A stretch of DNA of 64,000 bases from positions 283,001 through 347,000 of the forward strand of contig MCGE01000037.1 of assembly GCA_002105175.1 (NCBI GenBank), read 5' to 3'. This DNA comes from Absidia repens (lineage: Eukaryota; Mucoromycota; Mucoromycetes; Mucorales; Cunninghamellaceae). Position 1 is the stretch's first letter; every line of letters begins with the position of its first letter. Position numbers and translations under genes: made by a program. This document shows positions 1 through 11,572 of the stretch, piece after piece. The notes under the pieces are model-generated. The model worked only from the letters and a program-made list of their open reading frames with translations. It ran no database searches and was not told the DNA's origin.

Positions 1-342
1 TTTTATTAAGTTGTTGATACAAACTATGACATACTAACACTAAACTAAGCTAATGAAGGGTCCAAAAACCCAACTCATAGAGGTGGTCCCAAATCTTGAA
101 TCCAAAATGAAAGGGTTTCTGCATGCATGTTGTAATCCCTGGGCTGAAAACCCTTCTAAACCAGTCCTGATACAATTCAAGGTCCAAAATAACCCCATAG
201 AAGTTGAATGGTGAAGAAAAATTGAAATGAAAAAAAAAGAAAAGAAAAAGAAAGGGAGCCGAAAATTTAAAAAGGGCAGGAGAGAGAGAAGAAAAAAATT
301 TCACGTGGTCGGAATGTGAAAAGTATACCTCCGGTTTTGATA

Positions 343-399
<57 letters not shown>

Positions 400-500
400 T
401 ACCATGGTGTCTCTGGCCCCACTGACATAACATTGGAAATAAGGCGATTCCCTTATGTTAATGTCATTGCAGACAATATGGAGCAAATTGGCCTAGTATA
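1..500 (-). repeat. Dispersed repeat family A, copy 1 (cut by window edge)
   Basis: This non-coding copy resembles 44490-45330 and, more loosely, 33500-34260. They share in the same order an 'aactaagctaatg' block (about 40-55), the 'gaatccaaaatgaaaggg' core (about 98-115), 'aaaccagtcctga' and 'agttgaatggtgaagaaaa', a purine-rich stretch, then 'cacgt' and 'gagcaaattgg'. A run of 52 T lies at 345-396. I see no coding capacity or clear termini. It could be a decayed non-autonomous transposon. Confidence 0.7.
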
Positions 501-1619
501 GCTAACTCCTTTGATATGTCATAGAATAGCTTGTCACTCATCGTAGGATACTTTATCTGAGTTATGTTTATTTGACTACTTGATATTATACTCCCTCCCA
601 CACACTCCATATTCACCTATATCATATACGCCCCTAAACACCTCACCCTTTATATATTTTTCATCGTATTATCATTGTGTAGACTAAATAGCTTAGTTTA
701 ATTAGCGTGGCTATATCTACATAGGCTGAATAAAAAATACGTCTTGTCTTTTTATTTTGACATCATCGCTCATATATTTAGTTTTTCTTGTCAATTGGGT
801 ATATGTATCCATCCATAATATACAACTCTGCATATAAAAAGATGCAATTAGTAAAAAATTGTAAAAGAAAACAGTGATGTGATATCATGTGTGTTATATT
901 TATATGTAAAACTACCATGTACAGAAGAGGGACGGATTGTAATCGTAAACTCCTACTTTTTTTATTGACCTCCACATTAACATGTAAAACATCTTCAATT
1001 ATTAGAGTAAAGCTGTAAATCGATATAAGGCAAGGCATTATTGTGGGTGAATTGATTTTTTATCCCTCTATTAAAGAGAGAGGGTGTAAAGCTTATCTAA
1101 AATCTTTGCTCTAAGATAAAGATCTATGGCTTTGAGATACTCTTCCATTCCTCTCATTCACATCACCGTATGAATGTCGCCGCTATTATTTTTTCCCTTT
1201 TCTGGCACCACGGCCACCACTTTTTCAGGCAACTGTAATAAACATATACAATACACAGCATTACTCTTTATATAGTGGGAAATCCAGAGGTAAAATACGC
1301 TGTAGTCTTTTTTTTTTTTTTTTTTTTTTTTTCGTTACTGAAAAACAGCATTCTTATCGAACTTGACGTCTATGACTTTGCAATATCGGTCAACCGAAGT
1401 TTCTAGCGGCAATTTTTTTTTCCTTTTTTTGAGTCACCAGTATTTAATCCCGCCAATAATATAGCATTACCACTAACGCGATCATTGCTACCCTATATAA
1501 TGCACCCAATTGCGAAATGCTGAGAAGACAGGCAACAAAATATTCTGTATTGGACTTTTTTTTACGCAAGCACATAGCTTTCTTCCTACACATAAATACG
1601 CACACATACAAATACACCG
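501..1619. other. Intergenic, no gene recognised
   Basis: AT-rich sequence with a long T run at about 1307-1332. No conserved reading frame, RNA gene or obvious promoter was seen. The short frames here have no family resemblance. Confidence 0.6.
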
Positions 1620-2240
1620 GATTTTACTCATGCCCATTCAACGAGACAATAAAAGGCATGAAAGAGATTAATGATAAAAAAACAAGACATGTTTAATTCA
1701 TATATGCATACAGTATAAACGATGACAATAGCACCAACCTAATCTAATGGTATTATTCTACAATGAAGGTTAATCTAGTGGAAGTTGGAAATCACGAATT
1801 CAAAATGAAAGGGTTTCCCCATGATGTTTGTTTTACATTTTGAAAATGCCCCTAATTCAAATTCTAACACTAATACTAGATCACCAGTGTCCCGTTGAGT
1901 CTTGTCATCATAACATTCAGACTTTAAAGAAAAAAAAGAAAAAAAAGGAAAAAAAAAAAAAGAATGAAATTAGAGCCTAAAAAAAGTCAGAAATCATGTG
2001 CGCGGAGCCTGAATTGACACCTTTACACTATCCTATATTTCTTTTTCAACACACAATTAACGAGCGCTGCGCACGACGTTCGCGCCCCAAAAGGCTGCCC
2101 ACTGAAGTACGACATGGAGAAGGCTCTAATTTTGTCGAATCTAAACCCACACTTCAATAAAAAATCTTTGACACCCAATAAACCCAAAGACTTCCAAAAG
2201 CTCCAACGGAGTGCCGGAGCGTTTATTGAATAAAAAGAAG
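1620..2240 (-). repeat. Dispersed repeat family B, copy 1
   Basis: Read on the minus strand, this segment follows the same order as 42822-43420. It starts with a terminal hairpin block around 'gctccggcactccgttgg', continues with a GC-rich 'gggcagcc...ggggc' block and a pyrimidine tract, and contains the shared core 'catggggaaaccctttcatt' (about 1800-1826). It ends with 'ttttattgtctcgttgaatg'. It is non-coding and copies of the family are scattered through the window, so it is probably a non-autonomous mobile element. Confidence 0.7.
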
Positions 2241-2314
2241 CAACATTTGAAAAGGGATAGAATGACTACTTTAAATATCTGCTACAACAATGAATACTAT
2301 AAAATAATCTATAA

Positions 2315-2927
2315 CTAACCAAGTTCATCGACATGCAGTTGACCTGTTTTGACACCTATTAAGCGAGGCAAAAAAAAAAAAAAGGCAAGATAATTAATCA
2401 ACAATGATATATTTGCAGCCTCTTTTATATACGAAGGTGAAGACTTACTTTCGCTCAACGGGGTAGCGGTAATAATATGTCGAGGCTCCTTCTTCTTTTT
2501 CTTTTGAGGTCGAATGACAGCCACAGGGACCAAGCTTTTATGCACCAAATACGTTGATACCGATCCCATCAATAATCTATCAAAGTGTCATTGTAAGCAA
2601 TTGTTTCATTTTTCATTCCTTGTTATCATACATACCCTCTCATTGTTCCTCTTCCACGGCTACCACAAACCACCATTGTCAAAGGAAGGGTGCGGATCTA
2701 ATTAAAAAAAAGAAAAGGTGAGATGGCGTGACTTTTACCCTTTTCCTCTTACTCTCTCTCTATCTCTCTTGCTTACCAAATGTTTCAAAATATCCTTGAC
2801 TCGCCCGATCATGGAATAAAAGACCAACTTAATATCGTAGAGCATCATTCTTGACAATCGTTTCTTTGCTTCTTCAATGACGGTATTCAGTGAAGCATCA
2901 AGCTATCAGTCAGGGAGGAGGGCCGCC

Positions 2928-2960
<33 letters not shown>

Positions 2961-4287
2961 AGTTTTGAGTCATAGTTTGGGTTGATGGGTATAAACTTAC
3001 ATCACTTTCCACCGATGCATTCGATTGATTGACAATATCCGGGTTATCTTCACGATTGGCTACCGTGACGATATGGAGAGCATCATGATCCCGTAGCATG
3101 GTTCCCATGGTCCATTCCATTGCATGTAGGCTTTCTCGACTAAAATCACACGCAACCAAATAATGCCGATTGTACTGATTATTGTCAGGATGCCCGATTT
3201 CTTCATCATCTTCTCGGTCCATTCCGGCGGTAGCGGCAGCTTGTCTTAATTGAATGCCATTGTCTCCACTCCGTAAAAGATTGCCTTCCAATCCAGCACC
3301 GTAGATCGTCGATACCACTTTACGATCCGCCTGTTTCGTCACCACTTGCGTATCAGCAAACACTAAAAGATTCCGAAGATTGGGATCGCTGATTGATGTC
3401 GATCGTTCCACGACGGGTTTGATTGTTTCTGTTGCTGTTGAAAGTGTCTTAGTTGAGCTGGTGTTACTATCTGGTACATAGATATGCCGATTGGATTCCG
3501 TGATGCGTCGAAGTTCGTCATCCATATCAGATTCATCGTCACTAGCAGTGCTTGCAAATTCGTTGTCACCTTGGTCATACTGAATCTGTTCCATTTCGTT
3601 CCATAAAAGGTCCATCTGACTGCTGCCATGACGTAAGTTGGGGAGAGCCGCGGGTTTCCGTGTTTCATCGTGAGTGTCATCTACATCATCGTCACCTAGC
3701 GTGATTACTGATGTTGCTGTACTTGTTGGAGGTGTGGTTGCGGTGGAGGATGATCCTGTTGTAGCAGTAGTTGTAGGTGATGTTGTTGTTGTTGTGTTTA
3801 ACGTGGATGGTGTGGATGGCGTTATTGGAGGGGTCACTACGGTAGGTTCCTCACCAGAGTTGTCTTCACTATCGTTAATTTCGTTCTCCATATCTGTGTC
3901 ATGGCTATCTTCATCGTCGTCACTTTTTGTTTGTTCATCGTCATTGTTCTTGTTTTCAGCCCTGTCCATGTCACCGCCGCTGCTATGTAGTAGTTTATCG
4001 TGGACTTGATCGCTAGTCATAGGTGGTGTAACAACAATGGGTACATCGGTATTGGCTCTGGTACCTATTTCACTGGTGTTTGTATGGGTCGAAGGCTGTG
4101 GTCCATGGATTGTTGTCTTGCTAGCTTCTTTTGCATGGGTACGTTCCTCTGGTGTTTCTGCGGAATCCACTTCGTTGATGTCTTTGAGCTGATCAGATAA
4201 CCAATGTCGACGAACAGGTTCTTCTGTGGTCAAAGGCATCGAGTCTGAGACAGATTGCTTCACCTTTCTAGTTTTCGGCACAGACAT
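2315..4287 (-). CDS. Universal stress protein (UspA-domain) with long acidic N-terminus
   Basis: Five exons on the minus strand (4287-3001, 2902-2777, 2697-2636, 2576-2449, 2355-2315) give a 547-residue protein with consistent phases. Residues 1 to about 374 are low-complexity and rich in S, T, D and E, so probably disordered. The Usp fold starts near residue 375 (HYLVACDFS) and ends near 515. It contains GSRG, nine residues, then GS (about 483-497). This matches the G-2x-G-9x-G(S/T) nucleotide-binding motif of ATP-binding Usp proteins. A lysine run and a short tail follow. Intron 1 carries an A run of about 27 that would read as poly-Phe if retained. The family binds ATP or AMP in stress responses, but the cellular role of this fungal version is not evident from sequence. 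The start is the first Met of the long exon. Family assignment is firm. Confidence 0.88.
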
Positions 4288-5358
4288 GATTGTTTTGATT
4301 GAGAAAAAAAGAAAAGGAAAACTAATTGAGGATCGTGATTTGTGTGTGCAACATCATTAAAACGCCGCCTGCGAAAATTGTTTTGTCGGGCATTTTTGCA
4401 TAAAATCATAAAAACGCCTTCTTTATTGATAGGAAAGGTAAATAAATGAGTAAATATAAACTGCAACACTAAAACCAATGTATAACATATAAAATAATAA
4501 CTAAAAAATAATGTGTGAATAAATATATGGGATTGAAATAGTAGAGGAGGGTGTAAGCATGATCTGACTAGTGTCATGGCCCATCATCACCACCACAGCT
4601 GGGATCATTTATGTTGTTAAGAGCGGCGCAAGTTCCTTGAAGCGCATGACTCTCCGGTAGTGCTAAATTTTCCCTAAACCCACTATCAATTTTGCTGCTA
4701 TTTCTGCTTATATTGTTGATCAAGCTATATCAAGATGATGCGAAACTGATCGTTGCATATAAGTAGTGGAGTGAGTGATAAAGTCGTTTGATAAATGTAG
4801 TGCAGGTACGCTTAACGTTGAAATTGTGCGGTTTAATTGAAGAGTTCTAGAACACCCCTCCAGAAAAAAAGGAAGTCATTGATCAGTAATAAAAAACAAT
4901 CCATTCAGTGAAATATTGATACACGCCAATGTTGGGGGGTGTTAAGTGACTTACCGACGATATAAGTAGAGATTGATGAAGGTACAAAGACTTGATGAAG
5001 ATAGTTCGAGAAGAAGAGGGCATTGTCGTGGCCGGTTCATGTGCATAATCTAGGGAGTCGCTCATTTGGATCAGATGTGGCCATGTCAAAATGATGTATA
5101 GATGACAAAAAAGAAGATTTTATTGAATAATGATATAATTAGTCATTTGGCTATCGAGGTTTCAAATATAAACGTGTATATAAAGATATATAAAAGAATA
5201 AAGGAAGAAGGGTAGAGGGGACAGGGGCAATCAAAATATATACATAAATGTTGGGGAAAAGCAAACTGCCCCAAGATCCATGGCGTGGTAGGTGATTGAA
5301 TTTGTTCTATGAGTGCGAGCAAAAGGAAGGAGAAGGGGTGGAGAGTACTGTCATCCTG
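4288..5358. other. Intergenic between two minus-strand genes; possible small gene inside
   Basis: The region holds the promoter of the Usp gene and the 3' flank of the kinase. The only coding-like signal is the weak two-exon candidate described at 4577-5061. Nothing else was recognised. Confidence 0.5.
4577..5061 (-). CDS. Doubtful small two-exon gene, function unknown
   Basis: A minus-strand ATG at 5059-5061 opens MSDSLDYAHEPATTM and runs 37 codons to a good GTAAGT donor at about 4953. Near 4577-4680 the same strand has an open stretch ending in NNINDPSCGGDDGP and a stop, preceded by pyrimidine/AG acceptors. I could not make the phases join cleanly: an acceptor before CACTACCGG gives a different, shorter tail. 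No family is recognised. It may be a small real gene, a relic or chance. Transcript data would decide. Confidence 0.22.
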
Positions 5359-6627
5359 CTATTGTGAATCTAATATATTTGACATCTACAAAGAATAGTG
5401 AATATCAATAAATAGGCCAATGTAATGCTTTTTTTTTTTTTTTTTGTACTTGCCTGTTGTAAAGATGAACGATCCAGCACTGACCATGTTAATATCCGAG
5501 AGAGTAAATCTTGGTCCACTTTGTTCACCTTTCCGCGAGTAAGTACATCGGCCAATAAAAATGATTCTTCTTCTTCTTCGTCGTCATCTTCACCATCGCT
5601 ATCAATCATATCATCATCATCATCCAGCCGTTCCTCTTGTTCCATGTCCGCCTGCTCTTCTTCGGAAACAACATCATCAGAGACGTCAGAATCATCGTGA
5701 CCAAAAAACCATAATTTATTTGTATCTGGTAATTGACCATTTCCTACAAAAATAGAGTCATTAATAACAGTAAAAATTCATGCAAAACACTGCTTTAAGA
5801 CAAATTTACCTGTTTCATGACCTGTTGTGAAGGCCGACCCAAAGATTTGACAATCATTCCGACTTGTTCCAGATCGCCTTGACTAGGATAAAGTAACTGG
5901 CCCAATAAAAGCGAAGCATACATGACACCAAGTGACCAAATATCAGTCGCTGCAGTATAACAAGAAGATCCAAACAAGTGTTCAGGTGCTTTGAATTGAC
6001 GAGTCCCGATATCTGCTCCATGAAGTTGTTTGGTAGGTTGATAATATGGCACAAGTGGGTGAGCACAGCCAAAGTCACTGATAATGATCAATGGTTGATG
6101 CTGAGGAGAAGAAGACGAGGTACCGTTGCTGTTGCTGAATTGAGGTGGGGAATCCAGTAATATATTGCTGAGACTGAGGTCACAGTGCGCTATGCCTTGC
6201 TGGTGAATGTAACTCACTCCTTTTATCAAATCCCGGAAGGCTGCCAATGCTAGTGATCGTGGCCAGGGTTGGTTGGTGAATTCTAATAGGGTATGTGGAT
6301 AAAAAGGTAACGTCAGGCAGTATGCATCATCGAGTGTCTTGCCTTTCAACAAGTAAACAATCTATCACCAGAAAAAGCAGAAAAAAAAGTTACAGGTAGT
6401 TAGTTAATGTTCTTCATCTTGGTTGCATATTAAGACTCAGCCATTTTTTTTCTTACATGCTGTCTTCGTGCTTCAGTTTCTGATGATAAGGATAGCTTTT
6501 GAAAAGCCCACCGTTCCCTTTCGTAATGTTGTAGGACAAGGTTGCCATAGACTTTGTAGTATTTCTTGACTGCCACCACTTTAGTATCCAGAGTTTCCTT
6601 CTCTATTACAGCAAAAGTACCTTTCAT
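5359..6627 (-). CDS. CMGC (CDK/CAK-like) protein kinase with a reading-frame break
   Basis: Exons are 6627-6457, 6361-5810, 5743-5454 and probably 5385-5359, about 345 residues. Visible kinase motifs are a short glycine loop (KGTFAV), VAVKK with the ATP-binding lysine, an RERW helix-C glutamate, HCDLSLSN (catalytic loop), SDFG, and a CDK-like GTRQFKAPEH activation end. DIWSLGVM and a CDK-style SLGRP...LPD segment follow. The catalytic loop lacks the usual Lys two residues after Asp (HRDxK), having Ser there. An acidic insert of D/E runs lies in exon 3. The junction of exons 2 and 3 is out of phase by one base with canonical GT-AG sites, although protein on both sides aligns with CDKs. The last intron is either GC-AG (CAG|GCAAGT) or uses a weaker GT four bases on. 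A Csk1/CAK-type role is possible but unproven. It could be a functional atypical kinase or a decaying copy. Confidence 0.62.
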
Positions 6628-7371
6628 AATGTATATAGATAATATATATTTATATAGAGGGAAAAGGAGTGAATTTGGATGAGGTAAATGAGTTTTTTGA
6701 GCGAAAGAGAAAGAACCTATTTTTTTTTTTCAGACTTCATCCTTGTTGTCAATGGTGGCCAAAAAGTAACACTCTTTCAAATCCCGCCGAGCTTTCCGAT
6801 ATGAGCACATGTCTTCAGTTGAGCGAACAAACTGGACTATTGCTATGCCTTGTCACACAATATATTAGCTGCACATATATTTTTTATTTGAGACGGATGA
6901 ACCCATTTACATTGAAAACAAAATTGTCTTGATAAACCAAATAAAGCTCAATGCTACAAAACCGGAGAAAAGTGCTGATGTACAGTCAGTAATTGTTATC
7001 AGATCCTATGTGCTGTGTTATCAAACTAAATACTGATTTGCTTGACGGTTAGTGTTTTTTCCGGAAACACCCAAGAATCAGTTGTGTTTTTAATGACTTT
7101 TTGTTCCATTGCCGATCAGAAGAATCGATTGATTGGTTTTCAAACACCGCCTCCGTCGTCCCTTATATCAACAAGTACCACTTATCTTATCGTAAATCTA
7201 ATAACTATATATTTTTCCCAAAATGAAATAAAATGTGTTTACCAAATAGTGTATTTGATAAAATAAATAAAAATTAAAATTAAAAAAATAACGTGAAAAG
7301 GAATGGGGGTGGGTATAAAAGACTTGGCTAGCTGAACTCAATATAATTATTTTTTATAAATAAAAAAGCAA
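6628..7371. other. Divergent intergenic region
   Basis: This lies between the minus-strand kinase and the plus-strand deacetylase relic. A TATA-like 'ctatataaatata' sits at about 6640-6656, just upstream of the kinase ATG on the minus strand. No other gene or repeat was recognised. Confidence 0.5.
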
Positions 7372-8373
7372 ATGAAAAGCGCTAGAATTATTTGCATTTT
7401 TTTTTTCTCTTTGCTCTCATACGTTGGTAACAGCAGCAATAGACCAAGAATCATCAACACAATCGGAAAGTGGCATGAATTTACCCAAAAATATCAATTC
7501 GCTGACAGAAGCGGATCTTAGCCAAGTCCCTAAAACACCAGTTCGATCTGTGGGGTCATGCACATGTCCAGATGCCACATGCGATGGATCTGATAATGAC
7601 AAGTGTTTTGAAAGTTGTGGAAATAAAGCATTCCCCACCGATATTTACGGATGTCCAAAAGCTCATGAATGGGCGCTTTCGTTTGACGATGGTCCAAGCA
7701 ATGTTACCGGAAAGCTATTGGATAGTCTCGATCATCTCAATATTAAGGCGACGTTTTGTGTATTGGGTTCCAATGTCAAAAGTACCCTGAAATGTTGAAA
7801 CGAGCCTCTGATGCAGACCATCATATCGCTTCACATACCTTCAGTCGCCCCCATTTAATGAGCTTGGCCAATGAAGAAATTATATACGAAATAAAGGCAA
7901 CCGAGGAAGTTCGCGATGTAATCGGCATCCGACCAACACATATTCGACCGCCGTTTGGGGAAGCGGATGATCGTGTCAAGGCATTGATGAAGGCGAGGGT
8001 TATAAAATTTTATTATGGAATGTGGACCCTACTGATTATGATGTTCACTCACTACCCAATGCCGCTGATAAAATTCAAGGTGCATTCAAGGCTGCTGCAA
8101 ACAGTATTGATACAGGATTGAACTCGCATGATGAACCTGGTTACATTAGCCTTCTGCATGGTAAACAATAAAATAAATTAATAGATTTTAAATTCCGCTA
8201 CCCTCCCAATCAACCCACTTTTTTTTTTTTTAGAAAACTTATACAAGAGTTCTATTGAACAAGTTCTCGATGTCATTGATTTTCTTAGCAAGAAAGGATA
8301 CAATTTCAAAACTGCTGCTGAGTGTATTGGGGATAAAATACCACATGCTCTTGTTTTCCCAAAGGCAGAATGA
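7372..8373 (+). pseudogene. Polysaccharide (chitin) deacetylase, frameshifted
   Basis: The sequence encodes a NodB-type polysaccharide deacetylase, a family that removes acetyl groups from chitin or related polymers at the cell surface. Conserved motifs appear in order: SFDDGP (metal-binding Asp pair), HHIASHT with a following His (metal site), RPPFGEADDR, and an LLH segment before an intron at 8161-8233. The frame is broken at least twice. Near 7785 one A is missing (VKK read as VKS), and near 8000 one base is missing before YKILLWNVD. A signal-peptide-like start (MKSARIICIFFF) at 7372 is also in a different frame from the main body, across a T10 run. A Ser/Thr-rich tail ending in a hydrophobic stretch (8370-8585) lies in yet another frame and looks like a lost GPI-anchor tail. 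It is either a pseudogene or homopolymer errors in the assembly. The family call is firm. Confidence 0.8.
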
Positions 8374-8827
8374 AGGCACAATCCATGCCGGGTGATCAAG
8401 AGAAGACTTTGGATACTTCACCTTCCAAGAATGAAATGATATCATCAACAGCATCCCGATCATCACTTGAAAATTCAAAGGCTAAGACAACAGCCAAAAT
8501 ATCATGGCTGGAACATCCCACTCTTCTATCAACGCTAATTCGACTTGTCTTATTTCGCATTCTCCTTTCTATCTCGAAGCGTTAACATTTACGTTATTAT
8601 GTCTTCTTTTATTGAATTAGATTTATATGTACTTTTTTCGCATAAATAAAAAAATTTATAAAACGTGGAGGTGTCAGGTTGAATGTGATTTTAAATGTCC
8701 GTTCATTTTTTTCCCTTTTTTTCCATTTCCCGTTTTTTTTTTTTTTTTTTCTCTTTTTCTCCTCAGGCACTCTTTTTTCAGTATTTCTATTTTTTGCATA
8801 TATTCTGTTATATTCATACTGACGGGT

Positions 8828-10857
8828 ATGGGAACATCTTTATTCATGTCATTTTCATTTTGGACCACTGCTAGTATATTATCTATATGGATTGTATACA
8901 CTTTCTTCCGACTTCGTGTCAAAAATACTATCAACAAACATCGAACACATATTTTACAAAGCTTGGGATTTGCAAGTCAAGATGATCCCATCTTTCTAGG
9001 GTTCTTCCATCCATACTGGTAAGTGGTGATAAAACTCAAAAGGAATCTTCTCTACAAGTAGATTGTCTCATCTCCTTTCTATGATTAGTGACGCTGGTGG
9101 TGGTGGTGAACGGGTTCTGTGGACAGCTCTTCGTGATGTGCAACGTGAATTCAGTGACGTGATCTGTGTGGTTTATACTGGTGACACAGATGCTAGTCGC
9201 GAACAGATTATCTTCAAGGTCAAGGTAATAAGAACTTCTCTTCTCCTGAAACAGGATCAAACATTTCGTTCAAAAAGATGCCCTATTCACATACTTGTCG
9301 CTTTGAATTGTTAACACATAGACACGTTTTAATATTGATCTGGACCCAAGGCGACTTGCGTTTATTTATTTAACCAATCGATATTATATTGAAGATGGAA
9401 GGTAAATATTGGTATAGATTCGTTACTGTTAGAGGGCATGAAAAGTATTGACTTGATTTTATTTCTCGCTTATTGTAGATTTCCACGATTCACTCTTCTA
9501 CTCCAAAGTATGGCTTCCATATTGGTTGGTTACAATGCTTTGATTCAACTAGTGCCGGATGTTTACTTTGACACTATGGGCTATGCCTTCACTTATCCCC
9601 TCGTCTATTATTTGACTCATATCAAGATTGCTGCCTATGTCCACTATCCCACTATCAGGTAAAATAGAATATTCCCTGTGCATGTTGGATCTACTATAAT
9701 TTTTCTCATATCATGTCTATCCTTATAGCTCTGATATGCTCCAACGTGTTTATGAACGTCGCGCACAATACAACAACGATGCGCGATTGGCGTCAAGCTG
9801 GTTTTGGACAACGGGAAAATTAATGTAAGATATGTAACACATTATTCGTGAGTATGTGTGTATGTGTGCTTGATATTAATAAGGAGTGGCAGATAGGCTA
9901 ACAGAACATCATTCTTTTGAGTTTAGATATTACCGCATGTTTGCCAAGGTATACGGCTTTTGTGGCTCGTTTGCGGAAGTGGTGATGGTGAATTCAACTT
10001 GGACAAAAGGGCACATTGACGAACTTTGGTATACGGACGCGGATATTGTTTATCCTCCATGTGATACTGAACGATTGAATGAGTTGCCCTTGACTGACCG
10101 AAAACCTATGATTATCAGCGTAGCCCAATTCAGGTAAGACAAAAATTGAAAAAAGCATTACATATCTATATATGTATATGTCTGTGGTATGTATTGATTA
10201 TATACGTATATCATAGGCCAGAAAAGGACCATGAATTACAACTGAAAGCAATGAAAAGATTGATCGAGAAATACCCTCAATGGAAAAACAACAATGGATC
10301 ACCTGTAGAACTCGTATTGATTGGTAGCTCTAGAAATATGGGGGATGAACAACGTATTACAAACCTGAAGCAACAATGTCAGCAACTCGGCATTGAAGAT
10401 ATGGTGCGATTTGAAGTAAATGCGTCCTTTGATGTGTTGGTGAACTGTTTGGGACAAGGCAAGGTTGGACTTCACACGATGTGGAATGAGCACTTTGGTA
10501 TTGTAGTTGTGGAATATCAAGCCGCAGGATTGATTCCGGTAGCGCATAAATCGGCTGGGCCTAAAATGGATATTGTAGTGGATTATGATGGAAAACCGAC
10601 AGGCAAGTTTACTTGACAACAGTGCATGATTTGAGAACTATGATGACTAATAGTAGAAAGATGGGGTTATTATCTTTATAGGATATCTTGCTGATGATGT
10701 GGAGACATTTGCTGATAGTCTTCATGCAGCGTTATCTTTATCAGAACAAGAATATATGGCGATGGCCTTCAATGCTCGTGCATCTTCATCGGATCGATTC
10801 TCAGAATTGGCGTTTAGTGTAGAATTATTAAGGTCTTTACGTAGATGTTTAACTTGA
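8828..10857 (+). CDS. ALG11: ALG11: GDP-Man:Man3GlcNAc2-PP-dolichol alpha-1,2-mannosyltransferase
   Basis: Eight exons (8828-9018, 9089-9224, 9322-9401, 9479-9658, 9729-9824, 9927-10133, 10217-10602, 10682-10857) join in phase to a 483-residue protein. The N-terminus has one hydrophobic anchor (about residues 6-25). The ALG11 signature [15 protein letters not shown] follows at about residues 58-72, split by intron 1. The C-terminal GT4 glycosyltransferase half has QFRPEKDH and an EHFGIVVVE donor-binding motif. The enzyme adds the fourth and fifth mannoses to the lipid-linked oligosaccharide on the cytosolic face of the ER. Intron 7 must use a GC donor (ACAG|GCAAGT, 10603), since the nearby GT gives an immediate stop. 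The chosen Met precedes the membrane anchor directly. An upstream in-frame Met would add a T-rich-encoded stretch of poor quality. Length fits the family. Confidence 0.95.
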
Positions 10858-11100
10858 TTACCATGTCATACTTTAGAAAAATAATAAAATCAAACATACT
10901 TCTCCTTCTTTATTCACTCTTCCCCTACCTTTTGTTTGATCTCTTTTTTATCATTTGATGGGAGGTAAGCAGACTTTCCTATTTTGGTGGTCAGTTGCAC
11001 CAACCTATTTAAATATTTTACACTCATTTTTTTTTCTCTTTTTACTGGTTTTTTTTTTCCATCTCTTCCCCATTCTTTTCGACTTCATTTCCCCACTTTC

Positions 11101-11533
11101 ATGTCTCCTTCCACACTTCTTCCCGATGGTGTTGGTATTGCCCATTTACCTAATCAACGCCATAAGATTGTATCCAAACGCGGTGCCAAATTCACTTTGA
11201 TGCTTTGCGGTAAGTTTAGATGATAATACTTTCTTCATATCTCCTTCTTATCGTCTTTAAGTATACATATATATTTATTATACATAGGTGAAAGCGGTAC
11301 TGGGAAAACGACGTTATGCAATACACTGTTTACCACTGGTATCAAGGACCCCAAGAAACTGCATCTCCGTCATACAAAGCAAACTGAAAAAACAGTAGAA
11401 ATCGAAATCACCAAGGCTGGTTAGTGTTTTTCCTTTTTCTTTTCTTTTTTTTTTTTTTTTTTTTTTTTTTGAAGCGATATACATTGCTACTGCTATTACT
11501 TAATCGTGGTATACTTACTCCTTTTATATATGT

Positions 11534-11572
<39 letters not shown>

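Noticed and set aside
2887..3000. C-terminal extension of the Usp exon with poly-Phe
   Set aside because: It reads into intron 1, which has a good GTAAGT donor and an A27 run on the plus strand. Splicing restores the Usp fold.
3674..4009. 111-residue Val/Ser-rich frame opposite the Usp gene
   Set aside because: It is antisense to the low-complexity coding exon of the Usp gene and is an obvious shadow.
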